Assembly (NCBI GenBank): GCA_001896885.1
Contig: MKRJ01000013.1
Coordinates: 1-64,000, forward strand
DNA from: Rhizobiales bacterium 65-79
GTDB taxonomy: Bacteria > Pseudomonadota > Alphaproteobacteria > Rhizobiales > Rhizobiaceae
Reading direction: 5' to 3'
Length of the DNA: 64,000 nucleotides
Within the stretch, counting starts at the first letter, position 1. The number at the start of each line of letters is the position of its first letter. This document shows, one piece after another, positions 17,658 through 26,308 of this stretch. The notes below the pieces were generated by a model that saw nothing but the letters and a program-made list of their open reading frames with translations, was not told the DNA's origin and made no database searches. Position numbers and translations under genes: made by a program.

Positions 17658-17664
17658 TATTCTT

Positions 17665-18150
17665 ATGAGCGAGACAATCGCAGCGGACGAGCCGTTCTTC
17701 CGGGCGCTTCTGAAGCCGCACCGGTCGCTCGGCCGCACCGGTTTTTTCATCCTCATGGGCGTGCTCGGCTTCGGCTGGCTGGCGACGGGCATCTTCTTCC
17801 TCGTGGATGGAGCCTGGCCGGTTTTCGGCTTCTGCGGCCTCGATATGCTCGGAATCTATATCGCCTTCCGGCTGAACTACCGCGCCGCCCGTGCCCGCGA
17901 GGAGGTGACGCTGTCGCGCACCTTGCTCGACATCCGCAAGACGGCGCCTTCCGGCCGGTCCGAGACGCACAGCTTCAATCCCTTCTGGACGCGCTTCTCG
18001 GTCAGCCGCCACAGCGAAATCGGCATCACCCGGATGTCGGTGACCTCGCGCAACGAGACCGTGGCGATCGGAAGCTTCCTCAATCCGGACGACCGCGAGA
18101 GCTTCGCGAAGGCCTTCCAGCGCGCCCTTGCGACCGCGAAAGGGCGGTAG
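17665..18150 (+). CDS. DUF2244 domain-containing membrane protein
   Basis: This 161-residue protein has two adjacent transmembrane helices near residues 25-70 (GFFILMGVLGFGWLATGIFF and the following VFGFCGLDMLGIYIAF region). A soluble C-terminal domain with the SFNPFWTRFSVSRHSEIGI and IGSFLNPDDRESFAKAFQRAL blocks typical of DUF2244 follows. The function is unknown; the family is widespread in alphaproteobacteria. The start is fixed by the family alignment, since the protein begins MSETIAADEPFFRALLKPHR. It is divergent from nth with a very short shared promoter. Confidence 0.82.
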   Translation: MSETIAADEPFFRALLKPHRSLGRTGFFILMGVLGFGWLATGIFFLVDGAWPVFGFCGLDMLGIYIAFRLNYRAARAREEVTLSRTLLDIRKTAPSGRSETHSFNPFWTRFSVSRHSEIGITRMSVTSRNETVAIGSFLNPDDRESFAKAFQRALATAKGR

Positions 18151-18255
18151 CGCAAATACTTCTCAACCTCTGGTAGAAGAGCAGGAATCGGGTGGGAAAC
18201 CCGGCGGCCCGGGACGATATTGCGGTCAATCGAACATTCAGCCATGGAGGCCGAC

Positions 18256-19137
18256 ATGAACGCGCAGACCGCAATCCTTCAGAAAGATATCACGCCGGAC
18301 GGAGGCGATTACGAGGTCGTCCGCCGCTGCATCGAAAAGATCAGCCTCGACTATCGCGACCAGCCCTCGCTGGAGACGCTGGCCGAAGCCGTGGGCGACA
18401 CTCCGACGGGCCTGCAGAAGCTTTTCACCCGCTGGGCGGGGCTGAGCCCGAAAGCCTTCCTGCAGGCGGTGACGCTCGACCACGCCCGCCGGTTGCTCGA
18501 CCAGGGCGCGCCGCTCCTCGATGCCGCCTACGAGGTCGGCATGTCCGGGCCGGGTCGCCTGCACGATCTCTTCGTGACGCATGAAGCGATGTCGCCGGGC
18601 GACTACAAGACGCGCGGCGCCGGGCTGATCATCCGCTACGGCTACCATATCTCGCCCTTCGGCGTGGCGCTGATCATGGTCACCGACCGCGGCCTTGCCG
18701 GCCTCGCCTTCGGCGATCCGGGCCGTGAGCGCGAAACCTTCGCCGACATGTCGGCGCGCTGGCCGAACGCGGCCTATGTCGAGGACATGGGCGCGACGGC
18801 GCCCTATGCCGCCCGCATCTTCGATCCGGCGAAATGGCGGTCGGAAGAGCCGCTGAGGGTGGTGATGATCGGTACCGATTTCCAGGTGCGGGTCTGGGAA
18901 GCGCTGCTTCGCATCCCGATGGGCAGGGCGGTGAGTTACTCCTCGATCGCCAGCGGGATCGGCGCGCCCAAGGCATCGCGGGCAGTCGGGGCCGCGATCG
19001 GCGCCAACCCGATGTCCTTCGTGGTGCCGTGCCACCGGGCGGTCGGCAAGTCCGGCGCGCTGACCGGCTACCACTGGGGCCTGACCAGGAAGCGCGCCAT
19101 CCTCGGCTGGGAAGCCGGACAGCTTGCCGGACACTGA
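18256..19137 (+). CDS. AraC-type regulator fused to O6-methylguanine-DNA methyltransferase (Ada-like)
   Basis: This 293-residue fusion has an AraC-type helix-turn-helix (about residues 20-115, including PSLETLAEAVGDTPTGLQKL) and a methylated-DNA-protein-cysteine methyltransferase domain (about 125-288). The suicide active-site motif PCHRAVGK is intact near residue 255. The N-terminal Ada zinc/phosphotriester domain is absent, so it cannot sense methylphosphotriesters as E. coli Ada does. The ATG at 18256 is preceded by GGAGG at 18246-18250; upstream in-frame starts lack this. A very strong terminator follows. Confidence 0.87.
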   Translation: MNAQTAILQKDITPDGGDYEVVRRCIEKISLDYRDQPSLETLAEAVGDTPTGLQKLFTRWAGLSPKAFLQAVTLDHARRLLDQGAPLLDAAYEVGMSGPGRLHDLFVTHEAMSPGDYKTRGAGLIIRYGYHISPFGVALIMVTDRGLAGLAFGDPGRERETFADMSARWPNAAYVEDMGATAPYAARIFDPAKWRSEEPLRVVMIGTDFQVRVWEALLRIPMGRAVSYSSIASGIGAPKASRAVGAAIGANPMSFVVPCHRAVGKSGALTGYHWGLTRKRAILGWEAGQLAGH

Positions 19138-19171
19138 CGGTCGCTCTTCCATTCCCGGCCGGACTTGGTCT

Positions 19172-19209
19172 AGCCTCCCGGAAACCGCGTTTCCGGGAGG
19201 CTCTTTTTG
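19172..19209 (+). terminator. 14-bp perfect hairpin with T-tract, overlapping the ribokinase start
   Basis: Bases 19172-19185 and 19189-19202 form a perfect 14-bp stem with a 3-base loop, followed by CTTTTTG at 19203-19209. It terminates the methyltransferase gene. The 3' arm contains GGGAGG (19195-19200), the only Shine-Dalgarno sequence available to ribokinase. The T-tract runs into the ribokinase TTG start at 19207. Confidence 0.85.
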
Positions 19210-20106
19210 ATCATCGTCGTCGGCTCCATCAATCTCGACCTGATCGCCACCGTCGAACGGCTGCCGGGGCCTGGCGAGACCGTCTCCGGCGGGGATTTCA
19301 GCACGGCGCCCGGCGGTAAGGGCGCCAACCAGGCGCTCGCCGCCCGGCGCGCGGGCGCCGAGGTCAGGATGATCGGCGCCGTCGGCAAGGACGCTTTCGC
19401 CACCGAAGCCCTGTCGCTTCTGGAGGAGGCCGGCGTCGACCTTTCCCGGATCGGCCGCATGCATGCGCCGACCGGTACGGCGCTGATCCTGGTCGATTCC
19501 AATGGCGAGAACGTCATCGCCGTCGTCCCCGGCGCCAACGGCTCGGTGCTGCCGGGCGACCTTTCGGCGGCGGATCTGAAGAAGGGCGACTACCTGCTCC
19601 TGCAGCAGGAGATTCCGCTGCAGACGGTCAAGGCCGCCCTGCGCCATGCAAGCGAAGCGGGCGCGGTCTCCGTCTTCAATACGGCGCCGTTCTCCGCCGA
19701 GGCGGCCGCCTTCATCGGCGAAGCCGACTATGTGGTGGCCAACGAGACCGAGTTCGACCTCTACGCCGATGCGCTCTCGCTGCCTGAAGGCGACAGGCCC
19801 GCCCGCATGGCGGCATTTGCCGGGCGCACCGGCCGCACGGTGATCGTCACGCTCGGCGGGGAAGGCGTGCGCGCCGCCGCGCCCGGCGAAGCGATTTCCG
19901 TGCCAGCGCTGAAGGTGAAGCCGATCGATACGGTCGGCGCGGGCGACACGTTCTGCGGCTATCTGGCGGCGTCGCTCGCTTCCGGCCTGCCGCTCGAACA
20001 GACGCTTCGCCGCGCAGCGACGGCCGCCTCGCTCGCCTGCACCAAGGAGGGCGCGCAGCCGTCGATCCCGCCCGCGACGGAAGTGGATCAGGCGCTGAAA
20101 GGCTGA
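19207..20106 (+). CDS. rbsK: Ribokinase
   Basis: This 299-residue PfkB-family kinase phosphorylates D-ribose to ribose 5-phosphate. The N-terminal GSINLDLIATVERLPGPGET, the GGKGANQALAARRAGA motif near residue 38 and the catalytic DTVGAGDTFCGYLA near residue 240 are all intact. The start must be TTG at 19207: an in-frame TAG lies 36 bp upstream, and no ATG or GTG occurs before the conserved first strand. The ribosome binding site lies in a terminator hairpin, which may limit translation. It is followed by a LysE gene 11 bp downstream. Confidence 0.87.
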   Translation: MIIVVGSINLDLIATVERLPGPGETVSGGDFSTAPGGKGANQALAARRAGAEVRMIGAVGKDAFATEALSLLEEAGVDLSRIGRMHAPTGTALILVDSNGENVIAVVPGANGSVLPGDLSAADLKKGDYLLLQQEIPLQTVKAALRHASEAGAVSVFNTAPFSAEAAAFIGEADYVVANETEFDLYADALSLPEGDRPARMAAFAGRTGRTVIVTLGGEGVRAAAPGEAISVPALKVKPIDTVGAGDTFCGYLAASLASGLPLEQTLRRAATAASLACTKEGAQPSIPPATEVDQALKG

Positions 20107-20117
20107 AGGGGGCGGCA

Positions 20118-20732
20118 GTGGAGCTTCACACTTACATCGCCTATCTCCTCGCCACGATCGTCATCGTCATGGTGCCGGGGCCGACGGTGACGCTGGTGGT
20201 GGCGTCGGGCATGCGTCATGGCGCTCGCGCCGCGCTTCTCAACGTCGGCGGCACGCTGGCCGGCGTGGCGATGGTCTTCGCGGTGGTAGGCATCGGACTG
20301 GCCTCGGCGATCGCGGCGATGGGGCACTGGTTCGAATATATCCGCTTCATCGGTGCGGCCTATCTCGTCTGGATCGGCATGCAAATGCTGCTGGCGCGCG
20401 GCGGCCCGGCGGAAGACGCGGCGCCCCCGACGCCGAGGATGGGTTTCTTCGCGCAAGGACTGCTCGTGGCGATCAGCAATCCGAAGACGCTGTTCTTCTT
20501 CGGCGCCTTCATCCCGCAATTCATCGATCCGGCCGGAAGCTATCCGCTCCAGATCGCCATCATGGGCATCACCGCCATGTTCTTCGGCGCGGTTTCCGAC
20601 AGCACCTACGCGCTTGCGGCCGCGCGAGCCGGGCGGGCATTGTCGGCGAAGCGTTTCCGGATGCTGACGAGGATCGGCGGAGGCTTTCTGGTCGGCGGCG
20701 GACTGTGGCTCGCCTTTTCGCGCGTGCGCTGA
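20118..20732 (+). CDS. LysE/RhtB-family exporter
   Basis: This 204-residue inner-membrane protein has about six hydrophobic segments. It shows the family hallmark VPGPTVTLVVASGMRHGARA near residue 18 and the SNPKTLFFFGAFIPQFID block near residue 116. Members export amino acids or homoserine lactones; the substrate here is unknown. The GTG start at 20118 follows AAGGGGGC. It is close behind ribokinase (11 bp). Its stop codon directly abuts that of the convergent LacI-type gene, together forming TGATCA. Confidence 0.83.
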   Translation: MELHTYIAYLLATIVIVMVPGPTVTLVVASGMRHGARAALLNVGGTLAGVAMVFAVVGIGLASAIAAMGHWFEYIRFIGAAYLVWIGMQMLLARGGPAEDAAPPTPRMGFFAQGLLVAISNPKTLFFFGAFIPQFIDPAGSYPLQIAIMGITAMFFGAVSDSTYALAAARAGRALSAKRFRMLTRIGGGFLVGGGLWLAFSRVR

Positions 20733-21761
20733 TCAGGCTCCGTTTTCGCGCACCGTGTCCCGCCAGACCAGCGACGCTTCCAGGAAGCGGCTCGAGGGCG
20801 CATCCTCGGCGGCCGCCTCGCCCATCGTCGCAAGATCGACGACCGCGGCCGCGAGTTCCTCGACCGGTGGCGAGAAACTGGTAAGCCGGTAGGAAAGCCA
20901 GCTTGCCTGCTCTATGTCGTCGAAGCCGATCACGCTGAGTTCGTCCGGGACGGACAGGCCGAATTCATGCCGCGCCGCGTCCATGAAGCCGCAGGCGATC
21001 AGGTCGGTCACGCAGAAAGCGGCGTCCGGACGGTCCGGGCCGGCCAGCAGCGCGCGCGCGCCGGCGGCGCCGGCCTCGTAGCTGGTGCGTCCGTTGCGCG
21101 CGACCGCGACCGTCATGCCCGCCTTGCGCGCGGTTTCGACATACGCTTCCTCGCGCGCCAGCAGGCTCGGCGTGCCGGCGTCGGAAGTGACCACCGCCAG
21201 CCGCCGGCAGCCGGCCTTCATGAAGGCTTCGAAAGCTGTCCGTCCGGCCAGCCGGTTGTCGAGCGAGAGGTTGTAGGGTCCGGCAAGCCTGTCGTCGCGG
21301 TTGATCAGGATCAGGCGCTGGCCGTTGTCGAGACAGGTGCGGATGATCGAGTGCGCCGGGGTCCCCGACAGCACCACCGTGGCGTCGGCGCGGTAGTTGA
21401 GCGTCTGCCGCAGCGCATGTTCGACGTTTTCGCTCGGTCCCGTCGTGTCGATCACCATCGCCACCTTGCCGGCTTCCTGCAGGTGCCGGGCAAGCGTTCG
21501 CACCATGCGCGACATGTAGGGCGTATCGCTGTCGGCGACGATCAGGCAGACGATGCCGGTCGACTTGCGCAACAGGCCGCGCGCCAGATGGTTGACATGG
21601 TAGCCGAGCTTTTCCGAAGCCTGGATGACCCGCTGGCGCGTTTCATCGGAGACGCTGGCGCCCGGCGTGAAGGTGCGCGAGACCGCCGAGCGCGAGACGC
21701 CCGCGAGTTCCGCTACCTGCTTGGCACTGGCAAAGGCTTTGCGCGGCTTGATCTGATCCAT
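20733..21761 (-). CDS. LacI-family transcriptional regulator
   Basis: This 342-residue regulator has an N-terminal LacI helix-turn-helix (AKQVAELAGVSRSAVSRTF, about residues 13-31), the hinge helix region (YHVNHLARGLLRKSTG) and a periplasmic-binding-protein-like effector domain with VIGFDDIEQASWLSYRLTS near residue 285. The ATG at 21761 is preferred, though a GTG at 21797 would add 12 residues. It is divergent from the ABC importer genes starting at 22004. A palindrome between them is the likely operator, so it probably controls that importer in response to its substrate. Confidence 0.85.
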   Translation of the reverse strand: MDQIKPRKAFASAKQVAELAGVSRSAVSRTFTPGASVSDETRQRVIQASEKLGYHVNHLARGLLRKSTGIVCLIVADSDTPYMSRMVRTLARHLQEAGKVAMVIDTTGPSENVEHALRQTLNYRADATVVLSGTPAHSIIRTCLDNGQRLILINRDDRLAGPYNLSLDNRLAGRTAFEAFMKAGCRRLAVVTSDAGTPSLLAREEAYVETARKAGMTVAVARNGRTSYEAGAAGARALLAGPDRPDAAFCVTDLIACGFMDAARHEFGLSVPDELSVIGFDDIEQASWLSYRLTSFSPPVEELAAAVVDLATMGEAAAEDAPSSRFLEASLVWRDTVRENGA

Positions 21762-21893
21762 GGCGGCAAGCGTGGCTGAAGGGCCGACATCTTGCACCGT
21801 CGCGGCGGATCGAACAAGATCACCCGTCCGCCGCGCGAAAATCGCCCGTCCGACCGGTACGGCGATTGACAGGCACGGTAAAGTGCATCAGTG

Positions 21894-21909
21894 TTGCACA
21901 GGTGTGCAA
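21894..21909. promoter_or_regulatory. Palindromic operator candidate for the LacI regulator
   Basis: TTGCACA at 21894-21900 and TGTGCAA at 21903-21909 are exact inverted repeats around a GG spacer. A TTGACA (21866-21871) upstream could be the -35 box for the ABC operon, although a convincing -10 box is not visible. The location between the regulator and a transport operon is where a LacI-type operator is expected. Confidence 0.6.
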
Positions 21910-22003
21910 TCGCGGCTCCGCGGACAGGAGCAGGCCGGTCAAAAAAGCGTTGCAAAAGGCCGCCAAGGGAGGATTTGGCGATTTCACGTCACGGGGCGAG
22001 GCC

Positions 22004-23185
22004 ATGAACGCATATTCATCGATGCCGGCGACATCGGGACATGCCGCGCGGCCGGAAGCGTCTGGCCCGACGGGCGAGCCGTTCCTCGAGGTCGATCGCG
22101 CCAGCGTCCAGTACGGCAGCACGAAGGTTCTTTCCGAATTGAGCCTCGGCGTCATGCGCGGCGAGTTCGTCGCGCTGCTCGGTTCGTCCGGCTGCGGCAA
22201 GACCACGCTGCTGCGCACCATAGCGGGCTTCATGATGCCGACATCCGGTTCCATCCGTGTCGGCGGCCGCGACGTGACCCGCCAGCCGCCGGACAGGCGC
22301 GGCATGGCGCTGGTCTTCCAGTCCTATGCGCTTTGGCCGCATATGACGGTCGCGCGCAACATCGGCTATGGGCTGAAACTGCGCGGCAAGCCGCGACAGG
22401 AGATCGCCGCGCGCGTCGCCGAGATGCAGGCGCTGCTTGGCCTCGAAGGGCTCGGCGAACGCAAGCCGGCCGAACTGTCGGGCGGCCAACGCCAGCGCGT
22501 GGCGCTCGGCCGGGCCCTGGCGATCAGTCCGGATATCCTTTTGCTCGACGAGCCGCTGTCGAATCTCGACGCCCGCATCCGCCTGACGGTGCGGCACGAG
22601 ATCAGCGCGCTGCAGAAAAGGCTCGGCATTACCGCCATCCATGTGACGCACGACCGCGAGGAGGCCATGGTCATGGCCGACCGCATCGTCATCCTCAATG
22701 CAGGGCGCATCGCCCAGATCGGCACGCCGCAGGAGGTCTATAACAGGCCTTCCTCCTCCTTCGTCGCCGCCTTCATGGGCGCGGAGAACGTGGTTCCGCT
22801 GCTGGTCGAGGCGGGGGGCGAGCGGCTCAGGATCGCGGCCGGGCCGGTGAACCGCGCCGCAGCCATTCCCGCGGAGGGGAGGCGCCTCGGCGGCCGTGTG
22901 GTGGAGGCGCGCTTCCGTTCGGAAGCCGCCGAACTCCACTCGGCGACCGCCTTTCCGAAGGAAAAGGCGACCGAGGACGCGCTCGTGCTCGATGGCGTCG
23001 TCATGCAGGCGAGCTATCCGGGCGGCGTCTGGCGCCATGTGGTCAAGATCGGCGAGGCGACGATCGTCGTCGACTCGTCACATGCCTTTGCTAGTGGAGA
23101 GGCGGTGTCGGTGAAGGTGCCGGCGGAAGCGCTGTTCCTCTTCGATGCAACCGATTGCAAGGAGGGTGAGGAGGAGCTTCGCTGA
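22004..23185 (+). CDS. ABC transporter ATP-binding protein (spermidine/iron-type)
   Basis: This 393-residue ATPase shows Walker A GSSGCGKTTLLR (near residue 64), signature [15 protein letters not shown] (near 160), Walker [16 protein letters not shown] and the H-loop in THDREEAM. A C-terminal TOBE-like domain of about 110 residues follows, as in PotA/FbpC/CysA-type importers. The ATG at 22004 is selected because the ABC domain begins about 30 residues later. It is the first gene of a LacI-flanked operon with a binding protein, two permeases and a phosphoesterase. Confidence 0.87.
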   Translation: MNAYSSMPATSGHAARPEASGPTGEPFLEVDRASVQYGSTKVLSELSLGVMRGEFVALLGSSGCGKTTLLRTIAGFMMPTSGSIRVGGRDVTRQPPDRRGMALVFQSYALWPHMTVARNIGYGLKLRGKPRQEIAARVAEMQALLGLEGLGERKPAELSGGQRQRVALGRALAISPDILLLDEPLSNLDARIRLTVRHEISALQKRLGITAIHVTHDREEAMVMADRIVILNAGRIAQIGTPQEVYNRPSSSFVAAFMGAENVVPLLVEAGGERLRIAAGPVNRAAAIPAEGRRLGGRVVEARFRSEAAELHSATAFPKEKATEDALVLDGVVMQASYPGGVWRHVVKIGEATIVVDSSHAFASGEAVSVKVPAEALFLFDATDCKEGEEELR

Positions 23186-23241
23186 CCTTTTTGCATCGCG
23201 GCGATCGCCGCCGCACAACATCCGAAAGCTGGGAGAACACG

Positions 23242-24378
23242 ATGAACAGACTTTTCTTTGGAGCGGCCCTGGCGGCTGTTCTTGGAGCCACACCGGCCTG
23301 GGCGACGGAACTGACCGTCATTACGGCCGGCGATCAGAACATGGTCGACTACATCAACAACTACCTCGCGCCGATCTTCGAGAAACAGAACCCCGGCGAT
23401 ACGGTCAAGGCCGTCGGCACCGGCCCGGGCGACGCCGGTTCGCAGAAGATCATCGAGCGGCTCGAGGCGCAGAAGCAGGCCAACAAGGACAAATGGGACG
23501 TCGACGTCGCCGTCGTCCACGAGAAGGCGGCGGGCGATCTCGTCAAGGACGATCTTCTCAAGAAATATCGCGCCGACATCAAGACCGGCTCGATGGTGAC
23601 GCGTTCCAACGCCGACATGGCGCTCGGCACGGACGTTAAGGGCTATGTCATGCCCATGTTCAACAGCCAGACGGCGATCGCCTACAATCCCGCCCTCGTG
23701 CCGAACCCGCCAAAGACCTATGCCGACCTAGCGAAATGGGTGGAAAAGAACCCGAAGCAGTTCGGCTACAATGGCATCAAGGGCGGCATGTCCGGCGTCG
23801 CTTTCGTGGTCGGCTGGGTCTACGCCAATGCCGGCGACGCCAAGACGCTGGAGCAGGGCCCGTACAAGCCCGACGAGAAGGCCGATTGGTCGAAGGCGCT
23901 GGGCGAGTTGAAGACGTTCAACCAGAACGTCACCTTCACCCCCGGCAATGCCGGCACGCTCGACATGCTGGCGCGCGGCGAGATCGCCATGGGCCCGGTC
24001 TGGGTCGACATGTTCTATAGCTGGCAGGCGAGCGGCCAGCTTCCGCCCGACCTGAAGCTGATCCTGCCCTCGCCCGGCATGCCCGGCCAGCCGATGCACT
24101 ATGTCATCCCCGCGAAGGCCGAACATCCGAAGCTTGCCGAAAAGTTCATCGCGCTCGCCACGAGCCCCGACGTGCAGGCCAACGGCATCGTGAAGAAGTT
24201 CAACTGGTATCCGGGCATCGACGCCGACCACGTCAAGCCGAAGCTCGACGAGGCCACCTGGAACAAGCTCTTCACCGACATCTCGCCGAAGGAACTGGCC
24301 GATTACGGCAAGCCCTTCCCGATCAAGCCCTATTTCGACGGCATCCTCGAAGCCTACGAAAAGCAGGTGGCGAACTGA
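23242..24378 (+). CDS. Periplasmic solute-binding protein, family 1 (substrate unknown)
   Basis: This 378-residue secreted protein has a clear Sec signal peptide (MNRLFFGAALAAVLGATPAW, cleaved after AWA). The mature part begins TELTVITAGDQNMVDYIN and shows the two-lobed extracellular solute-binding protein family 1 pattern, with NSQTAIAYNPALVPNPP and GPVWVDMFYSWQASGQLPP blocks. It belongs with the neighbouring ATPase and the two PotB/PotC-like permeases. The ligand cannot be read from sequence; spermidine, iron, sugar-phosphate or phosphonate-type ligands all occur in related systems. The start is supported by GGGAGAACACG before the ATG. Confidence 0.85.
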   Translation: MNRLFFGAALAAVLGATPAWATELTVITAGDQNMVDYINNYLAPIFEKQNPGDTVKAVGTGPGDAGSQKIIERLEAQKQANKDKWDVDVAVVHEKAAGDLVKDDLLKKYRADIKTGSMVTRSNADMALGTDVKGYVMPMFNSQTAIAYNPALVPNPPKTYADLAKWVEKNPKQFGYNGIKGGMSGVAFVVGWVYANAGDAKTLEQGPYKPDEKADWSKALGELKTFNQNVTFTPGNAGTLDMLARGEIAMGPVWVDMFYSWQASGQLPPDLKLILPSPGMPGQPMHYVIPAKAEHPKLAEKFIALATSPDVQANGIVKKFNWYPGIDADHVKPKLDEATWNKLFTDISPKELADYGKPFPIKPYFDGILEAYEKQVAN

Positions 24379-24415
24379 GCTTGCTGGCGATCTGATGCTA
24401 CCACATCGGTATTCC

Positions 24416-24585
24416 ACGTTGCCCCCCTCTGTCCTGCCGGATATCTCCCCCACAGGGGGGGAGATCAGGCCGGCCGCGATGGTGGCGTCTTATGGGCGGC
24501 GTCGATGGTTGGCGGCTGAAATCCATGAAGGCGTAATCTCCCCCCTTGTGGGGGAGATGTCCGGCAGGACAGAGGGGGGCAACGT
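24416..24585. repeat. 170-bp palindromic element with about 45-bp near-perfect terminal inverted repeats
   Basis: The segment begins ACGTTGCCCCCCTCTGTC and ends with its reverse complement. The arms (about 24416-24462 and 24539-24585) are nearly identical over more than 40 bp, including the CCTGCCGGA core and CTCCCCCACA. It contains no gene and fills most of the gap between the binding-protein and permease genes. The arrangement is that of a non-autonomous, MITE-like element. No target-site duplication is obvious outside the ACGTT/AACGT ends. Confidence 0.75.
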
Positions 24586-24628
24586 AGGGTACAGGCGTTC
24601 GCACGCCTCGCTGAAGGCGGCCTGACTC

Positions 24629-25456
24629 ATGCGCCGCTACTTGCCCGGCCTGCTGCTCGTCTCGCCAGCGCTGGCGATCATCGTCTTCCTGTTCCTCGTG
24701 CCGCTTGCCGGCGCGGTGACAGGCGCGTTCCAGGATGCCGATGGCGGCTTCAGCTTCGGCAATTTCATCAAGACCTATCAGCTCTACAGCAACGATATTC
24801 TCTTCACGATCGTCATCGTGGCGCTGTCGGCGCTGCTGACCGCGGCCCTTTCGGTGGCGATCGCCGGCTATCTGACGCTCGGCACGAGCCCGGCCGCGGT
24901 CGCCATCCTGCGCTGGCTCTACCGCTGGCCGCTTTTCATTCCCTTCATCGTCGTCGGCCAGATCCTGCGCACCTTCCTCGCCAAGAATGGGCTGATGAAC
25001 AACATTTTCGTCGCAACGGGCCTGATCACGCCGCTGCATACGGTCGGCTTCCTCGACTGGCGCGGCATCGTCATCGCCTTCGTCTGGAAGCAGACGCCTT
25101 TCGTGACGCTCCTGCTGGCCGGCGCCATGGCTTCCATCGACCGCGGCACGGTCGAGGCGGCACGCAATCTCGGCGCCTCGCGCCTGCGCATCCTGCTCGA
25201 GATCGTCCTGCCGCAGGCGGCTCCGACGCTGATGGTGGCGCTGACCCTGAGCATCGTCACCATGATGTCGGTGCTCTCCGTGCCGCTGATGATCGCCTCG
25301 CAATCGCCGACCGTGATCACCGTCGACATGGCCTTCCGCATCAACGCCTATGGCGATTACGGCGTGGCGAATGCGCTCGGCCTCATCTCGCTCGTGCTGA
25401 CCGGCGCCGTCGCCTGGATCTACCTGCGCCAGACGATGCGGGAGAACGCCCGATGA
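24629..25456 (+). CDS. ABC transporter permease (PotB-like)
   Basis: This 275-residue inner-membrane permease has six hydrophobic segments. The EAA loop is visible near residue 175 (EAARNLGASRLRILLEIVLP). The N-terminus has the short MRRYLPGLLLVSPALAIIVF helix typical of PotB/FbpB-type subunits. It follows the binding-protein gene after a 250-bp gap occupied by a palindromic repeat, and overlaps the next permease by 4 bp (ATGA). It forms the channel with that partner. Confidence 0.85.
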   Translation: MRRYLPGLLLVSPALAIIVFLFLVPLAGAVTGAFQDADGGFSFGNFIKTYQLYSNDILFTIVIVALSALLTAALSVAIAGYLTLGTSPAAVAILRWLYRWPLFIPFIVVGQILRTFLAKNGLMNNIFVATGLITPLHTVGFLDWRGIVIAFVWKQTPFVTLLLAGAMASIDRGTVEAARNLGASRLRILLEIVLPQAAPTLMVALTLSIVTMMSVLSVPLMIASQSPTVITVDMAFRINAYGDYGVANALGLISLVLTGAVAWIYLRQTMRENAR

Positions 25457-26292
25457 GCGTGCTGGCGGAAACCGCCGCGCCCGCCCGCGCGGCGGCCTGG
25501 TACTGGATCCCGCGTGCCGTCCTTTTCGGCCTGCTTGCCTTCATCATCTTCGGGCCGCTGGTCAACCTGCTTCTCTGGACAGTGACGGAGAAGTGGTATT
25601 TTCCCCACGCCCTGCCGCTGGAATACGGATTCTCCTACTGGGGACGCGTCTTCTCGCCGCGCGGCAACGCCATGGGCTCGCTCGGCACCAGCGCGCTGGT
25701 CGCCTGCCTGACCGTGTTCCTGTCGCTGCTTCTGGCGATCCCCGCGGGCTATGCGCTGGCGCGGCTGAGGCTTCCCTTCCGCAGCCTCATCCTGCTCGCG
25801 CTCCTCGTGCCCAACGCCTTTCCGAACCTGCCGATCTACGTCAACATCGCCAGGCTTTTCTACCAGATCGGGCTGAACGGGACGATCCTCGGCGTCGTGC
25901 TCGTCCACACCACGCACGGGCTCGTTTATGCGGTCTGGATCGCCACCGCCGCCTTCGGCGCCATCGAGCCGGAACTCGAGGAGGCGGCGCGTTCCTCCGG
26001 CGCCAGCGCCTTCCGCGCCTTCCGCGACGTGATGCTGCCGCTCGCCGCGCCCGGCCTGATGGCAAGCGCCATCTTCGTCTTCCTGGAATCGCTCGACGAG
26101 TTCACCGGCACCTTCTTCGTCGGCGCTCCGGACGTGACCACGCTGCCGCTGCTCCTCTATACGTCCGCCGCCGGCGGCAACTACCAGATCGCATCGATCA
26201 CGGCGCTGATCCTGCTGGTGCCCTCGATCGCCTTCATGTTCGTGGTGGAGCGTTTCCTGCGCGCCGACGTTCTTGCCAATATCGGCCGATAG
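25453..26292 (+). CDS. ABC transporter permease (PotC-like)
   Basis: This 279-residue inner-membrane permease is the second channel subunit. The EAA loop is visible near residue 180 (EEAARSSGASAFRAFRDVML). About six transmembrane helices are predicted by hydrophobicity. The start overlaps the preceding permease stop, indicating translational coupling. The 2H phosphoesterase gene begins 16 bp after its stop, so it is probably part of the same transcript. Confidence 0.85.
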   Translation: MSVLAETAAPARAAAWYWIPRAVLFGLLAFIIFGPLVNLLLWTVTEKWYFPHALPLEYGFSYWGRVFSPRGNAMGSLGTSALVACLTVFLSLLLAIPAGYALARLRLPFRSLILLALLVPNAFPNLPIYVNIARLFYQIGLNGTILGVVLVHTTHGLVYAVWIATAAFGAIEPELEEAARSSGASAFRAFRDVMLPLAAPGLMASAIFVFLESLDEFTGTFFVGAPDVTTLPLLLYTSAAGGNYQIASITALILLVPSIAFMFVVERFLRADVLANIGR

Positions 26293-26308
26293 ACGGCGGC
26301 AGGTGAGG

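Noticed and set aside
20727-20738. TGATCA at the abutting LysE and LacI stop codons as a regulatory palindrome
   Set aside because: The six-base palindrome arises simply from two convergent TGA stops touching; it is too short to propose a function.
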